This document shows, one piece after another, positions 54,201-64,000 of a stretch of 64,000 nt of DNA; positions within the stretch are counted from its first letter, which is position 1, and each line of letters starts with the position of its first letter. This stretch comes from Centropus unirufus (taxonomy: Eukaryota; Chordata; Aves; Cuculiformes; Centropidae): the NCBI GenBank assembly GCA_013397695.1, contig VYZI01000572.1, positions 1 through 64,000 on the forward strand, read 5' to 3'. Below the pieces are notes generated by a model. The model worked only from the letters and a program-made list of their open reading frames with translations, had not been told where the DNA came from and did no database searches. The position numbers were made by a program, and so were the translations under genes.

Positions 54201-57200
54201 TAGTAACCTCATAAAATTAGTTTGGAGAATTGAGATGTAATTTTCATTATCTCATGTTTACCAGTGGCATGGCCATGGCACTGACTTTTCAGATTTTTTT
54301 TGCATCCTCACACCTTGGCATGGAGAGCTCACATGAGGCTTCTCTCTTTGTAATGGCTCTGTACCACAGTGGGAAAAGCAGCCTCCAGAGTGACAACCCC
54401 ACCTTTGTCCCCGCCAAAGACAACCCACCTGACACCCTTCCAGCAGGGCTCATGCTGTATGAGGCTCACTTTTGGTCATGCCAAATGCTGCCCTTGCACA
54501 CTGGTAAATGGGGAAGGCGTAGAAGATTGGTGAACAGGGCTACTGAACAACATCCAAGGATGTCAGCATGGCTTATCCAGGCACCGAAATCTGATGAAAA
54601 ATGACACTGCTGCAATCCAAAGTTAAGACAACGAACAGATTTATGTCTATTAAATGAAAAATTTCATTAGCTTCTCTTGTGCCTCTTGCTAAGCCCTGGG
54701 GAATCCCTATGGACAGAGCCCTTCCAGGTGCAGAAGAAGACATCACTATAGGTCCTCCAGCCACCACATAGCAATGCAATAATGTACCTGCAGGGTACAG
54801 TGAGCTGCTAATCAGAGTAATTTAATCACAGGAGCATGATGGCTGGCATGCAAACATAACGTTTGCACCTATCTGCTAAGATGAAGCAAAATAAATCCCT
54901 TCCACCAAGGACAAAAACCAAAATCCCAGCCCAAACATACCAAAATCCTGTCAAAAAGAGAAGAAAAGCAAAATTTGCAAGGGATGGGGAATGTCATCAT
55001 TTGTTGTGTTTCTCAATCTTTTGCTCAGAAACTTCTTAAAAAGAGCTTACTGGGAATGTGCTTTATCAGCACATTCACAAAGGGGTGAAGTTCTTGCCTA
55101 CTGGTCTCATTAATAAGGCAACTACTGGAGAAATTACAACACATGTCCTAAGGCTTAGTAGCCCGTAATTGCTCCAAGACTCACAAGCATAGCAAAATAT
55201 ATAGTGCTTACATAGTGCCTCCAAAATGACCTACAGCGAGCAATGAGGCAATGAAGGAAGCAGTGCACTGAGTCCAAATGATCCGTCTTGGGGCTAATGA
55301 AGTTGCAGCAAGGATGATAACATACGCCAAAACTCTGATCTACCTTGCAGGAAGATTAAAATTTCCAGATAGTTCTTGCCAGTCAGATTTTTTAACCCTA
55401 ACAGCCTGAATTTCTTCTAAACAACTGTTTAGCTTTGGACAGTAGTATCCTGCCACTGGAATTCTTTTCCAAATGATACTTTACTAATAAGGAAACAAAA
55501 TCACACAACATCTCCAGAAAAACTCTTTAGCTTGTGTAAAGGGGAAAAAGCCTTTTAGAAAGGTATGCATACTGTAGTTAGTGCTAAAAATAATAAAAAA
55601 ATTACATCAAAGATGTCCATCCTTTGTGTTTAAATGAGGGATGCAAACAGCTGGCTTTGAAGCTGAGGGCAATCAGAACACCCTGAATTTGAACCCAAAT
55701 CTTAAGTTTTCACCTTTTGAGCGACTGCAAGTAAGAGACTTTGGCAGATTTGTTCAAGATGAGCTGTGCTGAATGCCTTCTTTGCCCAGCCTGGCTGGCA
55801 GCTGCCACAGGCTGGAGCTATTTCCAGGTTCTCACTGCAGCCCTCATGCACCATCCTCATTCCAACATCACCGACAGAGCAGGGTGTAACAACTCTCCGA
55901 TAACACAGCCGGTACAGATCTCCTTTCCAGGAATAACTTCTCCCTGGTTTACATCATCAGTCATTTCCACGAATGCGCGCACATGTGTGAAATAGAGAAT
56001 ACAGAGGACAGATAAATATTTAGCTTCGTGTAGCAGCAGCAGACCTGGGCTCAGAATCCTCTCTGCTGCTCCTGAAATGTTTTCATGCGGACTTCAGCAG
56101 GGAGGGCTGAGATACTGTCTTGGCTGCTCCCGACCTGCCCCTCCACGCTCGCTGCCACAGTCCCTCCCTTTTCCAAAAGAGCAGCCACCACTCTGTCCTG
56201 CAGGAAAACACGATACGGAAGGTGCGCATCCTCCCCATCTAGGACTAAATGCACCCTTGCCGACGAAGCACCCGTGCTGGGAGAGCTTTCAGCTTGCCAA
56301 ACGCCAAGGGATATCTCTGCCCCGGGAGAGCTGGAGAGTAGGTGGGCAAGCAGAGGACAGGGAAGCTGTGCTGGTCCGGCTGGCACCTGGCTGGGCTGGG
56401 CTGGAAAAGCCCCACTGCTGGTGCCAGCCCATGGCTGCTGCTGTGGAGGAGCGGCAGGAGCCACCAGGGCTTTCCGATCCCTGGCAGCAATGTGTTATTG
56501 TACCTTGGGATGCTCTGCGGTCTCTGCGGCTGCCTTAGTGCCTAAGGAAGGATAAGAGATAAGAGGAACAGGAGGAGGTAGAACAGGAGGAGATTTTTAC
56601 ACTTATAAACTCAGATCCCTGATAAAGAAACAGCAGTTCTACCAGAAAGCAGCTCTGAGTAACTAACTTCTGTATTTTCTGAGTCAAGCCACAACTACTA
56701 CCCAGAAAATCCCACCATCCCACGTGGGATGGGATCACCACTCCTTCCATGCCCTATGAACACAAGTGATCCATGCCAGGCACTGAGCCGGATGCATTCA
56801 GCCCATATTCAGTGCCTGGATTCACAAGGAAATCTCAGCACTCTAATCCATCTTGTGAAGCCATTTCTGAGACCAGGAGCTCAGAAATAGCTGAAGGATT
56901 TGTAACACCACAGCCAGTGAATGCACCCATTACTCTGAAGGCAATCCTGCAGAAGAAGGGGACAGCGCGTGGTGGCACAAGGACACCTGGCTAGCCAGGA
57001 TTTGACCTGTGAGAGGACAACTGAGCACTGATGGAGTTTATGATCTTGCGAAAATAAAGCAGTTAAAAAGGCACAGACATTCAAAATCATCTCTGACAAG
57101 ATGCAAATTGCTTTGATTCCATGGCAGTGGACATGTGCAAAGCCAGGAGGGTTTCAGGATGCCTGCATAGTTTTGTGAAAAGTGACCTCGTAAACAGAAA

Positions 57201-59670
57201 GGGGAAGTCTCTTCAACTTATTCACTGTTTTAAGCTGTATAAAGTGACGCGGTGCCATCAGCTCATCAGCTTCTAAAAACCAGAGGCCAAAGTTGCTGTG
57301 CTGTCGGTTCCATCAGCAGCAAGGAAGCACCGGGGCTCATGGAGGTTCAGGACATTAACTGGCACAATTACTCACGTTCCCTATAGGGACCAATAAGACT
57401 CCACAGCAGAGCTCTGGTGTTGAGTGCTGGCTGCACACAGTGATTTACTGCACATTTCTCCCAGTGTTTTGGGCACCTTCAGAGTGCTGACGTGTGTGGG
57501 GGCTGATCGGGTTATGTAGTTTTGTATTTATGGAGACAATGAACTGCCACCCCCAAGCTGCATGCTTTCTTTCTTTTACTTTGTTTCTTTTGGCTCTTCT
57601 AAAAGGAAAATCAGGACATGTTGGAGAAATAAAATTGGCATCAGCCCTGCCTGAGAAGACCTCTCTATGATGGAAGATGAGTAAATAAAACACTCACTGT
57701 AGCCTTCCCTCTAGAGAGAGACACGCTGCGCTGAACAATGCTCTCCTGAGAGGAAATGGGGAATGTACCAAAGCAACCTCCTTGACCCAGACATTCCAGA
57801 GTTTGTCTACTCTGATTGTTGCTCAATTGTATCTTACCCAAAATCATCTTCATCACTACAGCAAATCGTGTTTTATTCAAGAATTCAGGCAATGCTGATT
57901 TGGCTTCCCTTCCATTTGTGCAATACCAGTGTTTAATGACTCATGAAGTCATGAGTTTGTTGTTTTGTGTTGAATAGATATCTATGTATGAGAAAAGATA
58001 TGCAAGCAATATGTTCAAAGGGGAAGAGAGCATTTTTCAGATGCTTATGGCATTTTGCTGTCAGTCTCGTGGGGCAGAGAACTCCTGAACACGTTATAGC
58101 AATCCAAAATCCTGTATCTATTGCAGTTAATTATTGTACTAATTTTTACCATATGTTAGTTGAGTGCTTATTGTAAATTCTCCTATCCAGTCATTATTCA
58201 GAATGATTATCAAGTCCTTTCAATGAATAATATTCCAAACCACAGATTATTAGAAATATGAATTGCAAATATTTGTAATGTATTACACAATTTGTGCTGC
58301 AACCACAGAAACAAACCTTTGTATATGACATATGAGTTGCAATCTCAGCCATGGAAAAATGAATAGGACATGAATTCCATGTTGTAGCCTCACATGCAGA
58401 TTTCAATTAACTGTTTGCATGTGTCGTGGCTGCATTTTGCAGTTGATAGTGCATATCAAAATTGAAACAGGTGAATATCCAGGGATTAAAGATAAAGGGT
58501 TCTGGCACTTCCTACACTTGCAGAAAGCAAATTCAGAAAACAAGCAAATCAAAGTTTTCTTTCAAAGTTCAATATTTAATTCTAATACTCTCTCTCCTGC
58601 TGTGCACGTAGATCTAGCTCTCCCTAAATCCTATCTTTAGCTTTTCATGACATCTTCAAACCCCTTTTTCCACCATGTCTTACCCGGCCCAAGATCAGAC
58701 TCAGCTGGGAAGTATTCAGTGTCTGATTTAGTCTCCAGACAGATTCATCCCTGAACAGAAATAGGGTTACCAAGCCCTCATCTGCATGTGAAGAACCATG
58801 AATTCACTTACCTAAAGAACCAAATCTCCTCTAGACAAGTGCATAGAAACACCTATGTTTTTTTTCAGACTGCAGCTTGTTCTGGTATTACAGCAGATAA
58901 ACGTTCTTCCCTCCCTTCCTGCCCATGCTCTGCCTCCCACCTCTCCACTTGGTGAGAAGACAGCAGAGGGTGTACCACACCACAGAGCTCTCCAAACCCC
59001 TCTGTACCCTGGCAGAGCACAGCCCCCACGCTCTCCTCTTGCGGTGAACACACTGTGGCACTCAGTGTGTGAGATGAGGGGTTTAAATTCACTGGGACTC
59101 CAAACTACCAACCAACAGGACTATGTCCTGTCGCCTGTGAGAGACACACTCGGCTCCCAGGGTTCTTGCAGAGCTGGGTGCCACCACCTTGCACAGGCAC
59201 AGCCTTTGACTGGGCTACAGTAAAAGGCAGACGTCACAGTGTTTGCTGAGCTGCTAAAGCAAAATGCCTATAAAGGCAGGACCTGAGACGGGCAGTGGGG
59301 GCCACGATCCCTTTGCCAGAGAAGATGGAGTAGGCAGCCTCCCCCAGGGTCCTCCCATTAGGGCAGATTATACCTCTAAGATGAAAGAGCAGGACGTGCC
59401 AAAATGCATACATGACTTCCACGTTCTCACAACTCTTTCTTGAACACAACCCTGGAGAAACAGTCATTCCAACGCTTATCTCCTATCTACAAACCCAGGT
59501 CACCTGAGCATCCTAAGGGTTTATGGGTGCTTCTCTTGCCCCCTACCTTTTTAAACAGTCAATCAGTTATGTATTTCAGATGCAAAGCGAAACCAGTACA
59601 TTATGAAAGCTCTAGAGAAGTACTCTTTCAAGTGACCGAAGGCATTTTGCAGCGTCTGAGAAACACTCAC

Positions 59671-60239
59671 CTTAGTACATGAGTCGATCCATTTATTGTC
59701 GTGGTGGAACAAGGGACTGTCTGCCCCAGGATGGAAGGCCTTCGGTATCGCTCATCACCACAGCACAGGATGATGAGGAAGGCACGTCTGAAAGACTTGT
59801 TCAGGAAGGCGTAGAGGAAAGGGTTCAACCCTGAATTGATGTAGCCCAGCCACAGGAAAGCTGTCCACAGCTTCCCTGGCACCGTGTAGTTTATGAAAGG
59901 GTCCACTATGTTAGTGACAAAGAAGGGGGCCCAGCACAGGCAGAAGCACCCCATGATGATGCACAGGGTCTTGGCAGCTTTGGTCTCAGTCTTCATGCGG
60001 TGCGTGGTGTGCTGGTCCGGTTGGTGCTGCCGGCCGTCGGTGGGGGCCCCCGCACGCTGCAGCACCCGGATCTGGCGGGCATGCTCCCTGGCTGTCACGT
60101 AGATGCGGTAGTAGGCCAGCACCATCAGGAGGAAGGGGATGTAGAAGGCCACCACGGAGCAGGTAATGGCATATGGCTTGTTGACCATGAATATGCAGTA
60201 GGTGGAGTTGGAAGCCTTGTTGAACTGCCTTTGCTGAAT
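59671..60239 (-). CDS. HTR4: HTR4 (serotonin receptor 4) large coding exon: extracellular loop 2, TM5, loop 3, TM6, TM7, proximal C-tail
   Basis: This 569-base minus-strand exon (189 codons plus two bases, AG) begins IQQRQFNKASNSTYC and ends NGSTHVL. It follows the acceptor CCCCTGGCTCAG and joins in phase 0 to the exon at 62095-62248. Visible in order are: the NST glycosylation sequon and the loop-2 Cys that pairs with TM3; TM5 (VAFYIPFLLMVL); an intracellular loop 3 with the HRMKTETKAAKT segment; TM6 with the toggle motif CFCLCWAP; extracellular loop 3 (VDPFINYTVPG); TM7 with NPFLY; helix 8; the palmitoylation cysteines ILCC; and the shared tail ERYRRPSILGQTVPCS. Relative to the human protein as I recall it, loop 3 is the most divergent part, and loop 3 outside the cell reads FINYT where human has FIDYT. 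The donor GTGAGTG begins at 59670. All splice forms share the sequence up to VL here and then diverge. Reading on into the intron gives Arg then a TGA stop. Confidence 0.98.
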
Positions 60240-62094
60240 CTGAGCCAGGGGAATAAGGACAAGGATAAAGAAGAAGGAAAGAAGTTCAGCACTGCTCCCC
60301 CAATACCAGCAGTCTGTCATAATGTACCACCACCGCTTTCTGTTGTCTCCCCTCCCTTTTCCACCCACAATACCTGCCTGTTCCACTGCTGCCTCTTCTG
60401 CCTGTGCTCACACTGTGGGCTTTCCAGCCTTGCTGATCCCCAGGTCTGCTGGACCAGACCATGTTGCAGCTCCAGCATCTTAAGGCATGCCTCACCCTAG
60501 CCAGTGAAAATCAGCCTAGCACTCCAGTTCAGGCACAGCAAAGGGGAGCGACTTCACTTTGTGCTCTGCTTTGTTACACTGCTTGCAGCTCTGTCCATGA
60601 GGCCAAAGTTTTACACCAGGGATGCAGAAGTTTCACCCAGACAAGCACCACAGAAAAAACCACAGGGAAGGGATTGGGCTGCAGTGGCCTCAGCAGCTGG
60701 GGAAAGGCAGCTCCAGGCTGGAGCATGACACTGAGCTTTCCAGGCAGAAGTCTGCAGACTGAGTCTGCGGGCAGGGTTCTGCTCAATCAATTGTGATGTA
60801 AACAGAGATAGAGAATGAAAAAAGGGGTCTTGCTTGTGAGTTTTGCAAGCAGAAGGAGTATCTGGGACAGACAGGATTTATCTGAGCCTACGCTTACTGC
60901 AAAAAAATCTCACTGCAGGTTCATCAGGTCCATGATTTCTGATGTTTATTGCAACAAGAGAATAACCCTATCTCCTATCTAAAACTATAATATCAAAATT
61001 AGCTAACTTGGCATGGAGAAAGTTTACTTCTAAAGTAAACTAGGAAGCACTTTCACTAGATGGTGTTTGAACCCTGGACTACCTCTCAGCATGTGGCTAC
61101 TGAAACCTGCACGGGGAGCACTGAACACCAGCAAGTTACAAGAAAGGGCAGGGCTTGCACTGATGTTTAGAAAAGCTGGTACAGACAGCTGGGAGTCGAG
61201 TCTTTTCTGAATAGGTGTGGGCAAGAAACCAGTGGAAGAGATCAGATACCTGACATGGTTTGTTAAATAAATAAAATGCACCTCTCTTTTCTACCGCCTG
61301 CATGTCCTAAAGGTGCTTGTCTGGAAGCAGTTTTGGCTTTATCGCCTTGTCTAGAGCCTTGCCAGCTTCCACCTGTTATTTTCCATGAGCCAAAAAATAT
61401 TCATATCTCCTTGACTGAGTCTTGGCACAGAAAACACCCCATCTCTTTAAAGAAGCTCTTCTAAATAAGGTGTTTTCACAGTTTGCCATTTTTTAATTCC
61501 TACACATTCAGATTGGAAAGAGAACAGATTTGCAGCTCTTAACTCCTTGCCCAGCAGACAGGATCTTGCAAGAGAAGTCAGACTACAGTGGGGAAAACTG
61601 ACTCCTGATGAAATGACTTGCCCAGGGGAACTTTAACTCCTGCACTCCAAGACTCAAACCAAGACAGAGGATATTAATGGGACTGGCCCAAAGTATAATC
61701 CCATCTGGGGAAGTCTGGGTTTCCTGGCTCCCTAAATATCACTAGCATGGCAAGGAGGGATCCTGTGCCTCAGCCAGATGTGACCAGCACTCCCCAAGAG
61801 CTGCAGAGGTCAAGGGGAACTGAGGACTGTTGAGATGTCCACCGTGAGCCAACTGGAGATTTTCAAAGAACTACTCACAGGACTGATTAGTAGATACAGC
61901 TAAAATCCTCTCCTAGAGCCACCACTGTCTTTGTGACAGCCTTTCCAAGACCCCTCAGCAGCCCCTCTGCATTGATAAGAAGTAGTTTCTCCTTCAGTTT
62001 GTCTTACCTTTATTTCTTTGAATATTGCTTTTTAAAGAAGCATGTGCAGCACTGAATACATTTGATACTAGGTTGGTGTACCTCAACTACTCAC
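60240..62094 (-). other. HTR4: HTR4 intron within extracellular loop 2
   Basis: This is a short phase-0 intron of 1,855 bases, with donor GTGAGT at 62094 and acceptor CCCCTGGCTCAG ending at 60240. It splits the loop-2 codons between ...GIIDL and IQQRQF.... In human, the rare (h) form inserts a small extra exon at this junction. I cannot recognise such an exon here. I see no repeat or other gene in it. Confidence 0.9.
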
Positions 62095-62248
62095 CAGATC
62101 AATGATGCCAATGCTATTCCAGCCTTGCATGATAGGGAGGAAAGAAATAAATGTCGGGATTACCCAGCACCCTCCAAGCATTACAGCAATGCGCAAGGGA
62201 GTCATCTTGTTCCTGTAAACCAGAGGTTGGCAACAGATAGCATAATAC
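62095..62248 (-). CDS. HTR4: HTR4 (serotonin receptor 4) internal coding exon: DRY tyrosine through TM4 and start of extracellular loop 2
   Basis: On the minus strand this 154-base exon reads one base (finishing the Arg codon of the DRY motif) plus 51 codons, starting YYAICCQPLVYRNKM and ending NSIGIIDL. This nearly matches mammalian 5-HT4 receptors as I know them. It carries the Tyr of DRY, intracellular loop 2 (which contacts Gs), TM4 with the conserved Trp in GGCWVIP, and the first part of extracellular loop 2. The exon is preceded by AG (62250-62249) and followed by the donor GTGAGT (from 62094), and it ends in phase 0. The preceding exon, encoding TM1-TM3 and the ligand-binding Asp of TM3, is not in the window and must lie beyond 64000. 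The receptor couples serotonin binding at the plasma membrane to adenylyl cyclase activation in neurons, gut and heart. No internal stop or frameshift is present. The identification is essentially certain from protein similarity. Confidence 0.97.
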
Positions 62249-64000
62249 CTACAAGGAGAAAAGCAAGAGAACAGCCATCATCAAAAGAGACTTCCTCATC
62301 TTCTAAGAATTAAACCATAAAGCATTTTCTCCTGATTGCTTCTTTTGCCTTTCAAAATAGAGGAAAAAGAGAGTCTATTGCCCGTTCCTATTGACTGCCC
62401 CTCACACAAGGAACTCGGGATATTTTCACAGCATGAGTAAATAAGGTTTCATAGTGCCTTGCAGAGGAGAGACAATATTTTTTTGTTTCCACCTAGGGAG
62501 AATGAGGCACAGATTAATGCTGTGGTTTTTCTGAGGCTGTAGAGCAAGGGAGTGACTTCATATTCAGCCCTCCTCTCTCTCTGCACTTAGTCACAAAGCT
62601 GTCTGCACCCTCCTTACCACGATGAATGAGTCCACCTTCCTTCCATTTTGCTGTAACTGAGTAAATGTTGGGGGTTTCCTAACTGCAATGGACATTTATT
62701 TTGACAAGACTGCAAAAGCTGTTATTGCAAATTAACAAAATGCTTCAAAGCTGTGAAAATGTCAGTAAAATGAAGTTTTTCTCTAACCAAGCTCTCCCTT
62801 TCTGCCTCCCAGGAATCAGGTTCTTTATTGGCTGGACTTCAACCCCTGTCACAAGGACAGAGCATATGTTTGCATGAGACCTCTAGCCTTTTCACCATGA
62901 AGGAGACATGTCCTGTGCTCTCCTTTCTCCTCCTGATCCATCTAACATATTCATAGAACAACAGATCCCTGCTCTTAAAACAACAACTGGCTGTGAACTG
63001 AAAGAGTCTTCTCAAAGAGACAGGAAATCAACTCTTCCTCCTCTTTGTCCCTGTGCTACCCGCCTGCTATCAGATTTCTACATCAGGAAGGTGTAGCAAG
63101 CTTAAAACTGGAAATCTTTCCTCTAAAATTAGTACATGCCCATAGGTGTATCAGGTCGGCCACCAGATCATCTTACTGCAGATTTGTGGTGGCCCTGACC
63201 TGACAGGCTGCCTCAGGTTCCAATGAAAAGTTTTCGATCTTCAGAATTCTGGATTTCAGCTCACATTGCAGAAACAGGCCAGTACCGATGTCCTTGGTGC
63301 TGCCATGTGGAACTGAGGTCCAGAGACACAACAAATTCCAAAACCTCTCAGCTCTTCTAAATAACAAAATACATAACTCAGCTTTGTGCCTGATGGAAGT
63401 ATTTTCTTAGTGAATTAAAAATTATCATCTGATAGATGTAGCTTCCAGATGCATTGAGCACAGAAATGCTGCAACACAATGCCCCACAGAATATGAGCAC
63501 TGTCCTGAAGAAGTGCATAGTTTCAAAAACTATTTATAAAGGAAACTAATGACCTCCATCAGAGATTTTTTGAGTCACATCAAGGCATAACATGTATATA
63601 GAGAAAGCTTCACTGCTGAGTGACTACAAAAGTCGATTTTATGAGGTCAGGAGAATCATGAATTAGAGACATTAAATTAGCAAACACACCCTAACACTGG
63701 ACGACTAACCTGAGATGCCTGCAGCACATTAAAATAAGGCATATGTGAATGCACACATATACATAGCTTATGTGTATATATTAAAAAGGCATCCTTGATT
63801 GTACAATTTCTTTCATCAAGATCCAAGTGGGAACCAGAAGTTTTGTGCTAAGCAGGCATAAAAATCTAAGAAATCTCCGAATTTTCTTATGACATTTTTT
63901 TGAAAAGTCATGTGAAGTCAACTGAATTGCTTTATTTTGATAAAATCAAATGATATATTCCACACAAAGGGTTGAAATAATATCAAAGTGTCAAAAGAAA
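62249..64000 (-). other. HTR4: HTR4 intron upstream of the TM4 exon (partial)
   Basis: This is the 3' part of the intron that ends at the AG at 62250-62249. It continues beyond the window. No sequence resembling the TM1-TM3 exons (DLLVSVLVMPF-type motifs) was found in it on the minus strand. It is AT-rich toward the window end, where an alternating purine-pyrimidine tract occurs (63735-63782). Nothing else is recognisable. Confidence 0.85.
63735..63782. repeat. Alternating purine-pyrimidine tract
   Basis: ATATGTGAATGCACACATATACATAGCTTATGTGTATATATT is an imperfect TG/TA-rich tract with a roughly palindromic centre (ATACATAGCTTATGTGTAT). Simple low-complexity sequence. Confidence 0.5.

Larger units (their letters stand above)
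12618..59670 (-). other. HTR4: HTR4 intron between the last shared exon and the 5-HT4(a) terminal exon
   Basis: This is a 47,053-base intron with donor GTGAGTG at 59670 and acceptor TTTTTCTACCTCCAG ending at 12618. In mammals the other alternative C-terminal exons, including the (b) exon, lie in this intron. I could not find a convincing (b) exon by eye; one weak candidate near 35.6 kb is listed under findings. The intron contains a 100-base assembly gap, simple repeats, short tandem duplications, TAATTA clusters and several GC-richer patches, each listed separately. I recognise no CR1 or other transposon and no nested gene. Open frames of 60-200 codons on both strands lack exon structure or family motifs. 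Confidence 0.9.

Noticed and set aside
59893..60500. Plus-strand frames of 69-166 codons opposite the HTR4 exon
   Set aside because: They are antisense shadows of the receptor exon; the minus-strand frame matches HTR4 residue by residue.

Overview
The window looks like nuclear DNA from a bird. Only two interspersed repeats are recognisable, and both are 3' ends of CR1 LINEs, the dominant repeat family of bird genomes. The coding exons are short islands in tens of kilobases of AT-rich non-coding DNA, and repeat density is very low. A 100-base run of N (25891-25990) marks an assembly gap. Bird is an inference: CR1 also occurs in crocodilians and turtles, and the species cannot be named from this sequence.

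The one gene identified with confidence is HTR4, the 5-hydroxytryptamine (serotonin) receptor 4, a Gs-coupled class A GPCR, on the minus strand. Three coding exons are visible. In transcript order they are 62248-62095 (end of the DRY motif, intracellular loop 2, TM4, start of extracellular loop 2), 60239-59671 (rest of loop 2, TM5, loop 3, TM6, TM7, start of the C-tail) and 12617-12530 (the alternative C-terminal exon of splice form 5-HT4(a), ending in ESCF). The exons encoding the N-terminus and TM1-TM3 lie beyond position 64000. The joined phases are consistent throughout, and each exon is bounded by AG/GT.

Layout: 1-about 10.1 kb is intergenic DNA past the HTR4 3' end. It holds a CpG island (about 1325-1720) with a TATA-like element, and the two CR1 fragments (2108-2300 and 6690-7240). 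About 10.1-12.53 kb is the probable HTR4(a) 3' UTR. From 12618 to 59670 is one 47-kb intron. Positions 60240-62094 are a short 1.9-kb intron, and 62249-64000 is part of the next intron upstream. The long intron holds simple repeats, small tandem duplications, hairpins, homeodomain-type TAATTA clusters and a few GC-richer patches. I recognise no nested protein gene, tRNA or rRNA there.

Most open frames in the window are chance frames with no exon structure or recognisable family, and several of the longest begin at GTG rather than ATG. Points worth checking are the extra glycosylation sequon in extracellular loop 3, the stop codon immediately after the last shared exon, the CpG island, one weak candidate for a 5-HT4(b)-type terminal exon near 35.6 kb, and three AT-rich blocks that resemble conserved enhancers.
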